Below are positions 35,632 through 44,496 of a DNA stretch of 64,000 bases, piece by piece. The DNA is from Bog-756 sp963725275. GTDB lineage: Bacteria; Actinomycetota; Acidimicrobiia; Acidimicrobiales; RAAP-2. Location: assembly GCA_963725275.1 (NCBI GenBank), contig CAVRXS010000005.1, positions 682,001-746,000 on the forward strand. The letters run 5' to 3'. The notes beneath the pieces were generated by a model. It worked only from the letters and a program-made list of their open reading frames with translations, searched no databases and was not told the origin of the DNA. Position 1 is the first letter of the stretch, and each line of letters begins with the position of its first letter. Made by a program: the position numbers and the translations under genes.

Positions 35632-36183
35632 CTAGAACCACTCCAGAGCTTTGGCGGTGAAGCTCTTGACCTCCTCGAGTGTGGCGTCTCGCCCCTGCCC
35701 AGAGCGCCAGGGGACCTCATCTCGAATGCAGACGGTCAGCTCGGGCGTCACCACCGGTACGCACCGAATCGCCGTCACGGTCCCAGGCTGTTGCCAGCTC
35801 GCGTGTAGCTCGTGGGCGATCTGACCATACTGGTCTCCCTCCGTGAAGGTGGTCGCGGTCGAGGACAACCGCACGGTGTCCGACAGTCGTTCGTCCTCCG
35901 CGTCCGGAGAGTAGCGGAAGCGCACGAACTCGTCACCGGCTGAGTCCACTTCGTACCGAGTGTTGGTCATTTCACCGGCGATGATCGTCGAGGTGAAGTC
36001 ATACGGGTGGTCGTGGACGGGCGATTCTCCGATGCAGCAGCTCGGGTCCCAGACGTGGAGTCGGTACTCGCGCCGGTCGTCGAGGCGCAGGCCCATGAGC
36101 CCGATGTCCTGCATCCTCCAGGGGAAGTCCTCCGCATGTTGGAGCACCGTGAGAACCAGGGCCTTGCTCAGCGTCTCGCTCAT
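35632..36183 (-). CDS. Cupin-like hypothetical protein
   Basis: 183 residues from ATG 36183, with ACAGGAGAA just upstream; an in-frame ATG 36198 is less well placed. HVWDPSCCIGESPVHDHPYD then FTSTIIAGEM, with IAHELHASW later, gives a cupin-like His cluster (H-D-H ... H). This suggests a metal-bound beta-barrel enzyme of unknown substrate. The gene stands alone between the cyclase paralogue and small actinobacterial genes. Confidence 0.6.
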   Translation of the reverse strand: MSETLSKALVLTVLQHAEDFPWRMQDIGLMGLRLDDRREYRLHVWDPSCCIGESPVHDHPYDFTSTIIAGEMTNTRYEVDSAGDEFVRFRYSPDAEDERLSDTVRLSSTATTFTEGDQYGQIAHELHASWQQPGTVTAIRCVPVVTPELTVCIRDEVPWRSGQGRDATLEEVKSFTAKALEWF

Positions 36184-36458
36184 GCGTTCTCCTGTCACGG
36201 CCGTTGGTCGACGTGCCCGATCCCCTAAATCACATCACTGTCATTTGTGTGGGTCAAGGTGGACGACTGGCGGAGTTCCCACAAACGACTGGTGTGCGAC
36301 GCATCCACATGCCCAGTTCTGCCTGGTCATGGGTAGTTCGCTGATCGCGACCAGCTATCGGCACCGGGACCTTGCGCCGGTGCCCCGGTTCAAGTCCTCG
36401 TAGTTTTGGCGGTCAGCCGTGACGACGGGGACTCGGTGAGCTCTTCGGAGGAGATGAG

Positions 36459-36740
36459 ATGAAAGAGGAAGGTTGGTATGTGGATCCCTACGGGGTCCAC
36501 GAAGCCCGTTGGATCTCCGCAGGGACGCCCACGGCGCTTGTCCGGGACGGCGACGTCGAGGCACAGGATCCTCCACCGGATACCCCATACGCGGGACACC
36601 TCGAAGAGCTGGCAGAGAGGGTTCGGGGCGACGCCGATGACTTGCTGCGAGCCGACGACGCCGACAGCACATCATTCGATCCCGATCGCGAGGAAGAGGC
36701 CGTCTGGGATGTGTTCGGCGAGAGCAGTGGTGGAGATTGA
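36459..36740 (+). CDS. DUF2510-like small protein
   Basis: 93 residues with GGAGGAG six bases upstream. The N-terminus GWYVDPYGVHEARWISAGTP then TALVRDGD follows the W-x-x-D-P-x-G...R-W-x-x-G pattern of the actinobacterial DUF2510 domain. The rest is acidic and probably disordered. The function is unknown. DUF2510 usually sits at the N-terminus of membrane proteins, but here it has no membrane segment. Confidence 0.7.
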   Translation: MKEEGWYVDPYGVHEARWISAGTPTALVRDGDVEAQDPPPDTPYAGHLEELAERVRGDADDLLRADDADSTSFDPDREEEAVWDVFGESSGGD

Positions 36741-36782
36741 TCTGAGCCGCACGCATTCGGCGATCGCAGACGCCGAGTCCCT

Positions 36783-37463
36783 TCACCATCCGGGAAATGG
36801 CTCGGTGAGGGAGCCGATGACGTGGTCGGCACCAGCCTTGGCCAGTTCATCGACCGAATAGCGACCGCTTGCAACGCCAACGGAAACAGCCCCGGCGGCG
36901 CGTGCTGCATCGAGGTCGCGAGGAGTGTCTCCCACGACGAACACCTGTGCAGGTGTCAGATCGGCGCGCAGGAGGGCGGCCTTCTCGATTGCGATACCCG
37001 TCAATTCGGCTCGATCTGGCGAATCAGATCCGTATGCTCCGAAGATGAAGTACCGATTGAGATTGGCCGGGATGAGCTTGGTGCGAGCAGCACCCTCCAT
37101 GGCGCCAGAGACCAGGCCCAGGAGAACTCCGGCTTCCCCGAGGTCGGCGAGACACCGGTCTGCCCCCGGCAGCATTCGGTAGCCCTCAGAGACCAAGATG
37201 TCATCAGCCAGGTTGAGAAGGTATTGCACGTAGATCTGATCGAGCTCGACATCGCTGGGCTCACGGCCTATGACGGCCTTGAAGGTGGCTCTCGCTACCT
37301 GGGGGTCGGTTTCCCCGGCCGAACTGTGCTCGCCGATGTCCGCGGGTATGTCATAGAGCTTCTTGAATGCAGCCTTCCAACTTCGGGCTCCAGAGCCCCC
37401 GGTGTGAACCAGCGTCTCATCCACATCAAAGAGGACGACTACCGGTTTGGGCGTGTCGGTCAT
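36783..37463 (-). CDS. HAD-superfamily hydrolase (phosphoglycolate-phosphatase-like)
   Basis: 226 residues from ATG 37463 with GGAGG eight bases upstream; longer in-frame starts are antisense extensions. Motif I is FDVDETLVHTGG (nucleophile D and general acid D), motif II the LVSGAMEG strand, motif III Lys in KLIPANL or nearby, and motif IV VVGDTPRDLDAARAAG. A C1-type helical cap lies between. The likely activity is a small-molecule phosphatase. Confidence 0.87.
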   Translation of the reverse strand: MTDTPKPVVVLFDVDETLVHTGGSGARSWKAAFKKLYDIPADIGEHSSAGETDPQVARATFKAVIGREPSDVELDQIYVQYLLNLADDILVSEGYRMLPGADRCLADLGEAGVLLGLVSGAMEGAARTKLIPANLNRYFIFGAYGSDSPDRAELTGIAIEKAALLRADLTPAQVFVVGDTPRDLDAARAAGAVSVGVASGRYSVDELAKAGADHVIGSLTEPFPGW

Positions 37464-37672
37464 CGAAAACCTCCAGGTCGTAGGCCAGTGCCTCAGGTGA
37501 CGAAAACGCTCGACGGCAGACGCCGGTGGCGGGTGTCTCCAAGAGCCCAATCCGTCCTATGGCACCCAGCACGGAATCGACACTCACGAATCCATTCTTG
37601 CGCAGACCCAGGCGACTGAACTGGGCGAGGCCTCACGCATCAACTGCTCCGGCATTCTGGGACACTGTTCAG

Positions 37673-38224
37673 ATGGCAAACGGGTCGGACGGCGGCGAAC
37701 CGAACGGTCCGATCTGCATGAACTGCCGCCGTGAGCTTCGTGGGAATCTACGCAGTGAGCGACTCGACGCCGAGGACACCGCTGGGGGAGCGCGATTGCG
37801 GGTTGGAATTATCTACTGCGGCGCCTGTGGTTGGCCGCTTCGCATTGATGCTCGGAGCCCGTTCGAGGTAGGCAGTGGTCCCGCAGAAACAAAAGTAGCC
37901 CCGCCCGCCGATCGCACGACGCTGGACGGTCAGTTTCAGCTTCGGTGTCGAGACCTGATCGCCGAAACTCGGGCATTGGGATTTGATCCGTGGCTCTGGG
38001 TTGGCCTCATCAACGATCTCGGTGCCGTGCAGGCTGCAAGAAGGATCCTCGCTGATTATGAAGTGCTTCCGGTCACCCGATGGCTGGTTTCCCAGGGACA
38101 TCCTGAACTCACGTTGGAGCAGGAGATCGAGGATCTGCGGTGGGCCGATCTGTTCGAGGATTCGGATCGTTCGGAAGCAGCTCGCCGTCTTCATTCAGCG
38201 GGTGGCGAGCGTCCGAATCAATAG
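37673..38224 (+). CDS. Zinc-ribbon protein with a helical C-terminal domain
   Basis: 183 residues from ATG 37673. Two CxxC knuckles (CMNCRREL and YCGACGWPL) form an N-terminal zinc ribbon, and residues 100-180 (ARRILADYEVLPVTRWLVSQ followed by GHPELTLE) match a small helical module seen in several actinobacterial proteins near defence or stress genes. No enzymatic motif. It may bind nucleic acid or protein. Upstream frames in the same phase are antisense to the HAD gene. Confidence 0.55.
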   Translation: MANGSDGGEPNGPICMNCRRELRGNLRSERLDAEDTAGGARLRVGIIYCGACGWPLRIDARSPFEVGSGPAETKVAPPADRTTLDGQFQLRCRDLIAETRALGFDPWLWVGLINDLGAVQAARRILADYEVLPVTRWLVSQGHPELTLEQEIEDLRWADLFEDSDRSEAARRLHSAGGERPNQ

Positions 38225-38338
38225 GCGATGCTGGGTTGTGGATCCCGAGGGGGAGCTGTTGGCCATTCATCGATCACCGCCATTGACCCGATCGGGGACG
38301 GTGACCTGCGGTCAGGCCCCAGCCGTAGGCTCATCCCA

Positions 38339-38980
38339 GTGAGCCGCTTCGACTTGGTGATCTTCGACTGCGACGGCGTCCTCGTCGACAGCGAGCGCCT
38401 CGCCGTGCGGACGGAGGCTGAGATCCTGTCGGGGCTCGGTTGGCCGCTCTCGGAAGGCGACATCGTTGAACGGTTCGTCGGGCGTTCGGGCGCCTACATG
38501 CACCGGGAGATCGAACGGCACCTCGGCCGTAGCGTCGACTGGGATGCTGAGTTCGAACCCCGCTATCGGGAAGTGTTCGAGCGAGAGCTTGTCGCCGTTC
38601 CGGGAATCATGGACGCACTCGATGAGATCACGACGCCCATGTGTGTGGCGTCGAGCGGCAGTCACGACAAGATGCGCTTCACCTTGGGCAAGACCGAACT
38701 GCTCGATCGTTTCGATGGCCGGATCTTCAGCGCTGACGAGGTGGCACACGGCAAGCCGGCCCCCGACATCTTCCTCTTCGCTGCAGCGAAGATGGGTGCC
38801 GCACCCGCCAGATGTGCTGTTGTCGAGGACAGCAGATCTGGGGTGACCGCCGGATTGGCGGCGGGCATGGCGGTCTTCGCGTTCGCTGGGGGTGTGACCA
38901 GTGCCCATCAGCTCTCGATCGAAGGGGCGGTGGTCTTCGAGGACATGGAGCGCCTTCCGGCGATGCTGCGCGCCCGGTAA
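38339..38980 (+). CDS. HAD-superfamily hydrolase (beta-phosphoglucomutase-like)
   Basis: 213 residues from GTG 38339 (VSRFDLVIFDCDGVLVDSE). The motif-I nucleophile and acid Asps are in FDCDGVLVD, motif II is CVASSGS, Lys is in the HGKPAPDIFL motif and the acidic pair in VVEDSRSGV, all in standard order. The four-helix C1 cap spans about residues 20-85. A sugar-phosphate phosphatase or mutase is likely. Confidence 0.9.
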   Translation: MSRFDLVIFDCDGVLVDSERLAVRTEAEILSGLGWPLSEGDIVERFVGRSGAYMHREIERHLGRSVDWDAEFEPRYREVFERELVAVPGIMDALDEITTPMCVASSGSHDKMRFTLGKTELLDRFDGRIFSADEVAHGKPAPDIFLFAAAKMGAAPARCAVVEDSRSGVTAGLAAGMAVFAFAGGVTSAHQLSIEGAVVFEDMERLPAMLRAR

Positions 38981-39046
38981 GGGGTCGCCGCCATCTCCGC
39001 CGGCTGGTTGGACACGTGTGCGCGGATCGCAGGGGGTGGCCGGAGG

Positions 39047-40015
39047 TCAGTCGGTCCCGGGCTGGGGGGCGAACCGGATGTCGAGGGAGCGGAGGTAGGT
39101 CTGCAACCCGGCGTCCTGGATCGGGATGACCCATGCGGGCCGGCCCGATTCGTTGAAGTGGGCGTGCCACAGACCGGGCGGGGTGGTGAACGCGCCGCCG
39201 GGTACCCAGTCGACGCGGGTGGGGTCGGCGATCTCACCGTGCCCGTCGAGGCGGGTGCCGAGCAACGTGTAACAGCCAGGTGCGCCCTCGACGCAGAGAT
39301 CCAGGGCGACCGACTGGTGCCGGTGGGGCCGCTGCACGGAGCCGGCGGGCACGACACCGAACATGGCCCAGAGGACGTGGGTCACGGTGCGGGTCTGGGT
39401 CTGGTCGGCATTGGCCAGCAGGACGCTGATCCGGCTGCGCTGCCCGGCGTCGGGCTCCGCGGAGACCTGCTCCAGCTCGGCCCTGGCCGTCGCGGCATCG
39501 AACTTGGTCGGGGCGAAGCGCGGCTCGACGGCCTCCGCACCCAGATAGCGGAGCAGCGGCTCGTCGGTCACCCAGTAGAGGGCCGCATCCTCCTCAGCGT
39601 GGTGGGTGGACCGGCTCCGTGCCGGAAGGGTGAGGAAGTCACCGGTCCGCCAGGTCACAGCCTCGCCGTTGACGAACGAGCACCCCGAGCCCCGGATGAC
39701 GTAGTACAGCTCGGAGGTTGCATTCGGGGCGGTCGAGAGCTTCTCGCCGGGGAGGATGCGCACGAAGTGGGCCAGCAGGGCCGGGCTGGTGGCCGGGCCC
39801 GACTCGATGCCGAGGGACGCGGAGAGGTCGAGGGGGACGATCCGGCTCGGCCCGGCGGTGTGCAGCGTGGCCGGGAACGTCTCGATCGGCATCTGGGGCG
39901 TGAGGCCGGCACCGATCGGATCGGCCGCCGTCGAGTACTCGTAGTAGCGGGCGTCGCCGCTCCAGTCCTCGCTCAACGCTCCGACTCTCAGCCCCTGGTC
40001 GGTGACGATGCTCAT
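39047..40015 (-). CDS. Bicupin, gentisate 1,2-dioxygenase-like
   Basis: 322 residues. The N-terminal cupin has ELYYVIRGSGCSFVNGEAVT then WRTGDFLTLPA; the C-terminal cupin has VQRPHRHQSVALDLCVEG and GLWHAHFNES. This arrangement is that of gentisate/1-hydroxy-2-naphthoate-type extradiol dioxygenases. The iron-binding H-x-H is plain in the second cupin but not in the first, so which domain is active is uncertain. Such enzymes open hydroxylated aromatic rings, in line with the neighbouring oxygenases. Confidence 0.75.
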   Translation of the reverse strand: MSIVTDQGLRVGALSEDWSGDARYYEYSTAADPIGAGLTPQMPIETFPATLHTAGPSRIVPLDLSASLGIESGPATSPALLAHFVRILPGEKLSTAPNATSELYYVIRGSGCSFVNGEAVTWRTGDFLTLPARSRSTHHAEEDAALYWVTDEPLLRYLGAEAVEPRFAPTKFDAATARAELEQVSAEPDAGQRSRISVLLANADQTQTRTVTHVLWAMFGVVPAGSVQRPHRHQSVALDLCVEGAPGCYTLLGTRLDGHGEIADPTRVDWVPGGAFTTPPGLWHAHFNESGRPAWVIPIQDAGLQTYLRSLDIRFAPQPGTD

Positions 40016-40145
40016 CTCGGTTCCACACTAGCGACGAACCGGCTGTCGAACGCCCGACGGGTGGGGTGCACCGGGTGGCCGGCGAGTCCGGCGCAGGCGG
40101 CCGAACTGGGAATCCGTGGCACTGGTTGCCGGGGGAGCACTCAAA

Positions 40146-40165
40146 TGCTAAGCACTTGCTCAGCA
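40146..40165. promoter_or_regulatory. Candidate TetR-type operator before the P450 operon
   Basis: TGCTAAGCACTTGCTCAGCA is an inverted repeat with one mismatch per arm pair (TGCTNAGC / GCTNAGCA around ACTT). It ends 26 bases before the P450 start. The P450-SDR-TetR gene order suggests that the TetR at 42274 binds here and represses its own operon. Confidence 0.5.
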
Positions 40166-40191
40166 TTGGCGTGCCGAGGACCGGAGCTGCG

Positions 40192-41490
40192 GTGACCAAC
40201 TACGAATCGGTCGACTTCTTCACCGACGAGTCCCTCGTCGAGGATCCCTATCCGTATTTCGAACACCTGCGCGCACAGTGCCCGGTGGCGGCGACGCCGC
40301 ACTACGGCGTGGTGGCGGTGTCGGGCTACGACGAGGCCACCGAGGTCTACCGGGACATCGACACCTTCTCCTCGTGCATCTCGGTCGTCGGTCCGTTCGC
40401 GACATTCCCCGTGCCGCTCGAAGGGGACGACGTCGGAGGGATCATCGACCGTCACCGCGACCAGCTCCCGATGAACGAGCACATGGTCACGATGGACCCG
40501 CCGATGCACACCCGTGAGCGGGCACTGCTGATGCGGCTGTTGACCCCGAAGCGGCTCAAGGAGAACGAGGCGTTCATGTGGCGGGCGGTCGATCGCCAGC
40601 TCGACGAGTTCATCGGCGACGGCCGCTGCGAATTCATCGGCGCATACGCGCAGCCCTTTGCCATGCTCGTGGTCGCCGACGTCCTCGGGGTGCCCGAGGA
40701 GGACCACTCGAACTTCCGTCAGTTCTTCGGTCTGAGCGGGACGCCGGGGAAGGTCTCCGGCCGGGCCGGAACCGGTAGCGAAGCCAAGCAGCCCCTCAAC
40801 ATGCTCGACTCGCTGGACGGGTGGTTCGCGAGCTATGTCGAGGACCGGCGGCGCGCGCCCCGTCGCGACGTGCTCACCGACCTCGCGCTTGCGACCTATC
40901 CCGACGGATCGACCCCCGAGGTGGCTGCGGTCGTGCGGACTGCCACGTTCCTCTTCGCTGCCGGTCAGGAGACGACCGCCCGCCTGCTCGCGACCGGGCT
41001 CAAGTACCTCGCCGAGTACCCGGAACTGCAGGACGAGTTGCGGGCCCACCGCGAACGCATTCCCGACTTCATCGAGGAGGCGCTTCGGATCGAGAGCCCG
41101 GTCAAGGCCGATTTCCGGCTCGCCCGCCGGGCAACCCGGGTCGGCGGGGTCGAGATCGCGGCCGGGACACCGGTCATGTTGCTCAACGGTGCGGCCAACC
41201 GGGATCCGCGACGGTTCGAGTGCCCGGCCGACTTCCGGGTCGACCGGCCGAATTCGAAGGAGCATCTCGCTTTCGGACGGGGCGCCCATTCCTGTCCCGG
41301 TGGCCCCCTGGCCCGGGCCGAAGGCCGGATCAGCATCGAGCGCATCCTCGACCGGATGCGGGACATCCGGCTCTCCGAGGAGCACCACGGGCCGTGCGGG
41401 GCTCGCCACTTCTCCTACGAGCCCACCTGGGTCCTCCGCGGCCTTCACGACCTGCACATCGAATTCACGCCGATGGAGGTGCCACGGTGA
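40192..41490 (+). CDS. Cytochrome P450
   Basis: 432 residues from GTG 40192, chosen because GGAG precedes it and the operator at 40146 lies just upstream. The oxygen-binding I helix is AAGQETTARLL, the K-helix ExxR lies in EEALRIES, and the heme loop FGRGAHSCPGGPLA carries the Cys ligand. It begins TNYESVDFFTDESLVEDPYPYFE, close to mycobacterial P450s that hydroxylate steroids or terpenoids. It is followed by an SDR with a one-base offset overlap. Electrons would come from an unlinked ferredoxin. Confidence 0.93.
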   Translation: MTNYESVDFFTDESLVEDPYPYFEHLRAQCPVAATPHYGVVAVSGYDEATEVYRDIDTFSSCISVVGPFATFPVPLEGDDVGGIIDRHRDQLPMNEHMVTMDPPMHTRERALLMRLLTPKRLKENEAFMWRAVDRQLDEFIGDGRCEFIGAYAQPFAMLVVADVLGVPEEDHSNFRQFFGLSGTPGKVSGRAGTGSEAKQPLNMLDSLDGWFASYVEDRRRAPRRDVLTDLALATYPDGSTPEVAAVVRTATFLFAAGQETTARLLATGLKYLAEYPELQDELRAHRERIPDFIEEALRIESPVKADFRLARRATRVGGVEIAAGTPVMLLNGAANRDPRRFECPADFRVDRPNSKEHLAFGRGAHSCPGGPLARAEGRISIERILDRMRDIRLSEEHHGPCGARHFSYEPTWVLRGLHDLHIEFTPMEVPR

Positions 41491-42234
41491 GCGGCCGGGT
41501 CGCCGTGGTCACCGGTGCTGCCTCGGGGATCGGTCTCGGCGTGGCCCGCCGCCTGGCTGCAGATGGGCACGCGGTAGCCCTCCTCGATCGCGACGGCGAC
41601 GGAGCCATGAGCGCTGCCGCGGACCTGTCCGAGCGAGGGTCGACGTGCGCGGCCTACGAGGTCGACGTGGCCGACCGCGGGGCACTCGAACGGACGTTCT
41701 CCTCTCTGCCGCGAGGACCTCGGGCCGGTCACCATCCTCGTGACCAGCGCGGGAATCGAAGCGTTCGACGCCGCGCTCGACATCACGCCGGAGAAATGGG
41801 ATCGCATCCTGGCAGTGAACCTGACCGGCACCTTCGTCTGCATGCAGCTGGCGGTGGCCGACATGCTCGCGGGCGGCTGGGGTCGCATCGTCACGATCTC
41901 CTCGTCCAGCGCCCAGTCCGGAGCACCCAGGATGGCCCACTACGTCGCGTCGAAGGGCGGCGTCATCGGGCTGACCAAGGCATTCGCCCGTGAGTTCTCG
42001 GGCGGAGGTATCACGGTCAACACCATTCCCCCGACGATCGTCGACACACCGATGGCGAGGAAGGCAGAGGGGGCCGGGGACGTCCCGAGCGTCGAGACCA
42101 TGGGGAAGATGGTCCCGGTCGGACGCGCCGGGACCCCGGACGACATCGCCGCCACCTGTGCGTTCCTGTGCTCCGACGAGGCGAGCTACATCACCGGACA
42201 GGTCATCGGTGTCAACGGAGGGATGTACATCTGA
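41487..42234 (+). pseudogene. SDR oxidoreductase with a one-base frameshift
   Basis: GTG 41487 overlaps the P450 stop and has GGAGG seven bases upstream. The first frame gives the cofactor motif VTGAASGIGLGVARRL and VDVADRGALERTFSSL. The second frame takes over with REDLGPVTILVTSAG, the catalytic SSSSAQSG and YVASKGG, and ends ITGQVIGVNGGMYI. One extra C at 41709-41710 separates them; without it the protein would be about 248 residues. It may be a real lesion or a sequence error. The closest paralogue in the window is at 2108. Confidence 0.82.
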
Positions 42235-42273
42235 CCGCCGCTCACCGCGTGTTTCCGGTCTGGGCGTGAACCC

Positions 42274-42873
42274 ATGAGCGTGGCCCGCCGGATCGGCACC
42301 GAGACCTCGAAGACCCGCGCGGTGCTGGTCGACGCAGCCGAGCGGCTGATGGTCGAGGACGGCTATGCCGCGGTGACCTCGAGACGGGTTGCTGCAATGG
42401 CCGGAGTGAAGCCGGCACTCGTCCATTACTACTTCCGCACCATGGACGACCTGTTCCTGGCGCTCTTCCGTGCCCGGGCCGAGCAGGGTCTCGAGCGGCA
42501 AGCCCGGGCACTGGAGTCGGCCCAGCCCCTCTGGGCACTCTGGGAGTACAGCCGGGACCCGAGGGGAACGGCGCTCACCATGGAGTTCATCGCCGTGGCG
42601 AACCACCGCAAGGCCATCCGCGCCGAGATCGCACGCTCAGCCGAGCGCTTCCGCGTCGAACAACTGCATGGCTTCCAGACCCTGCTCGAGCGCTACGGGA
42701 TCGACCCGGACGAGTACCCGGCCATCGTCTGCACGGTCCTCCTGTCCAGCATCTCCCGGGTGCTCGTCATCGAGCATGAAACGCTCGGCATGTCCTCCGG
42801 TCACGAGGAGACGGTGGCGTTCGTCGAGCGCTTCATCCGGCGTCTCGAGGGTGACCGCCAACCGCTCGCCTAG
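42274..42873 (+). CDS. TetR-family regulator of the P450 operon
   Basis: 199 residues. The N-terminal HTH (LMVEDGYAAVTSRRVAAMAG then VKPALVHYYF) is typical of TetR, and the C-terminal ligand domain is helical. It starts 40 bases after the SDR on the same strand and probably belongs to the P450 operon, binding the dyad at 40146. The ligand is unknown, possibly a CoA thioester or the pathway substrate. Confidence 0.9.
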   Translation: MSVARRIGTETSKTRAVLVDAAERLMVEDGYAAVTSRRVAAMAGVKPALVHYYFRTMDDLFLALFRARAEQGLERQARALESAQPLWALWEYSRDPRGTALTMEFIAVANHRKAIRAEIARSAERFRVEQLHGFQTLLERYGIDPDEYPAIVCTVLLSSISRVLVIEHETLGMSSGHEETVAFVERFIRRLEGDRQPLA

Positions 42874-42910
42874 CCGAAGATGCAGCCGGTCCAGCGGGGC
42901 GTCCGACGGT

Positions 42911-43741
42911 CTACTGGATCGGCTCGTCGCCGGTGAAGGTCGTGCGGTGCATGTCGCGGGGCGAGGTCGGGTCGTAGGGCAGCGCCCGGTGCAACACGCC
43001 GCGGTTGTCCCAGATCACCACGTCGCCGACTTGCCATTCGTGGCGGTAGACGCGCTCCGGAGTCGTCGCGCGGGCGAGGAGGTCGTCGAGGAGCGCCCGG
43101 CCGTCCGTTTCGGACATGCCGACGACGTGGTCGGTGGTGGCGCCGAGCACGAGCGATCTGCGGCCACTTCGGTGGGTCCAGACGAGGGGGTGCTCCTTGG
43201 CCGGCCGCATGCGCCAGAGCTCGACCTCCTCCGGGGTGGGATCGGGATTGTGCAGCCGCTGGGACGCCTCGATGGTGTGGACCACACGGACCGAGGCGAA
43301 CCGCTCCTTCTCCTCTTCGGTAAGGTCCTCGTAGGCCTGGTAGGAGCTCGCGAACTCGGTCTCGCCACCGGAGTCGGCCACGTCGTGGGCGCTCAGCATC
43401 GTGGCCATGATCGGGACGTTGTCGGTGCACCCGTCGATGTGCCAGTCGAAGGTGCCCTTGAGATAGGCGGCCGCACGGTTCCGCTTCGGGTCGAGCGTGA
43501 CCAGGAAGATCTCGGGGTGCTCGCCCTGCCCGAGCTTCTCCACCGCGCCGAGCTTGCGGCTGAAGGCCACCTGGGCCTCGTCGTCGAGGAAGAGGCCGCG
43601 GAAGACGAGGGCGCCGTTGGCTTCGAGTGCCTCGAGCGTCCAGTCAGGCAGGGTCTCATCCTTGAGGAGCTGCTCGCGGTCGATTCCCTCCACGAGTGCA
43701 CCCACGGTCGGCGTCAGCTTCTCGGTCGTGATCACCGGCAT
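42911..43741 (-). CDS. TauD/TfdA-family 2-oxoglutarate and Fe(II)-dependent dioxygenase
   Basis: 276 residues. The HxD iron motif is FDWHIDGCTD, a later His plus Arg are in WDNRGVLHRALPYD and the 2-oxoglutarate Arg in SPRDMHRTT. The family hydroxylates taurine, phenoxyacetates and small acids. It is the last gene of a leftward operon (Rieske remnant, SnoaL-like, TauD) reading from the operator at 44411, with 24 bases between it and the SnoaL-like gene. Confidence 0.9.
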   Translation of the reverse strand: MPVITTEKLTPTVGALVEGIDREQLLKDETLPDWTLEALEANGALVFRGLFLDDEAQVAFSRKLGAVEKLGQGEHPEIFLVTLDPKRNRAAAYLKGTFDWHIDGCTDNVPIMATMLSAHDVADSGGETEFASSYQAYEDLTEEEKERFASVRVVHTIEASQRLHNPDPTPEEVELWRMRPAKEHPLVWTHRSGRRSLVLGATTDHVVGMSETDGRALLDDLLARATTPERVYRHEWQVGDVVIWDNRGVLHRALPYDPTSPRDMHRTTFTGDEPIQ

Positions 43742-43765
43742 CGGTGCTCTCCCTTCATCGGCATG

Positions 43766-44176
43766 TCATGTCACGAACTCCGCTGTCCGACGGTGGAAGC
43801 GCCACCCGCCGTCGGACCGATGGAGGACGTCGTGGTACCGGCCGACGAGCTGGATCGCCCAACCGGTCTCGCACTTCAGGAGGAATATCACGTCGCTCGT
43901 CGCGTGGGCCTCGTCGTCGCTCCAGTCGCTGACGAGGGTGTTGACGACGAGATGGCGCTGGGGCCGGGCCGGCGTCACCTTGGCGTAGGCCTGACGGAGG
44001 GCGTCATGGCCTTCGTGGGCGCCGAGCCCCGGGATCTCACAGGCGGCGTCCGGGCAGAAGGTCGCGACGACGTCGTCGGTGCGGCCGTCGTCGAGGGCCT
44101 GGGTGTACGCGGCCATGGTGGCGCGGACACCGGCGACCACCTCGGCATAGGTCGTCTGGGGAGTCTGCTCCGGCAT
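43766..44176 (-). CDS. SnoaL-like / NTF2-fold protein
   Basis: 136 residues, one NTF2-like domain: VRATMAAYTQALDDGRTDDV followed by VATFCPDAACEIPGLGAHEG, and a late VGRYHDVLHRSDGGWRFHRR then TAEFV. The order matches SnoaL_4-type proteins and also the beta subunit of Rieske oxygenases. Its place next to a Rieske leftover is suggestive of such a subunit. The pocket residues do not allow an assignment to isomerase, cyclase or hydratase. Confidence 0.82.
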   Translation of the reverse strand: MPEQTPQTTYAEVVAGVRATMAAYTQALDDGRTDDVVATFCPDAACEIPGLGAHEGHDALRQAYAKVTPARPQRHLVVNTLVSDWSDDEAHATSDVIFLLKCETGWAIQLVGRYHDVLHRSDGGWRFHRRTAEFVT

Positions 44177-44188
44177 CGGCTCGTCTGC

Positions 44189-44374
44189 TCAGAACCCGAG
44201 GTCGACGATCGGTCGCTCGAGCGGGTTGAGGTTGATCGAACGCAGGGCCGCGAGCAGCTTCTCGTAGGGGAGTCCGAAGTCCGGGTAGAAGGAGCGCTCC
44301 TCGGGGATCCGGTCCGGGACCTCCATCGCGTGGGGAACCGGCAGTGCCGACCACTTCTGATCCACGATCGCCAT
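44189..44374 (-). pseudogene. Deletion remnant of a Rieske oxygenase alpha subunit (61 codons)
   Basis: The ORF reads MAIVDQKWSALPVPHAM, then PDRIPEERSFYPDF joined directly to GLPYEKLLAALRSINLNPLE and RPIVDLGF. Both ends align with the intact Rieske gene at 48126: its N-terminus is VAIVDQKRSAQPVPYAMDPT and its C-terminus GLPYERLLPALHVVNVAPFD then KPVLDLGF. About 390 codons, including the whole Rieske and iron domains, are gone in frame. It keeps the operator at 44411 and leads a normal operon, so it may still be translated as a leader-like peptide. Confidence 0.75.
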
Positions 44375-44410
44375 GCGGCCTGTTCTCCCTTTCCCGGCTC
44401 CCGAGAGTAT

Positions 44411-44427
44411 ACTAACCGGTCGGTACA
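44411..44427. promoter_or_regulatory. Cluster B operator, site 1
   Basis: ACTAACCGGTCGGTACA, preceded by TATACT-like bases. It lies in the divergent gap of the Rieske-remnant operon and the Baeyer-Villiger monooxygenase. It is one of five sites sharing ACYGGTCGGTACA (others at 49548, 51350, 55601 and 57137). Confidence 0.65.
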
Positions 44428-44496
44428 AGATCGAGATCGGCGCATCCGACGATCGGATGCCGCGGATGACACGGTGATCTCACGATTCGCGGCGCA

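Noticed and set aside
36355..36410. GGTTCAAGTCC resembling a tRNA T-arm
   Set aside because: The arms do not pair and no acceptor, D or anticodon arm is found around it.
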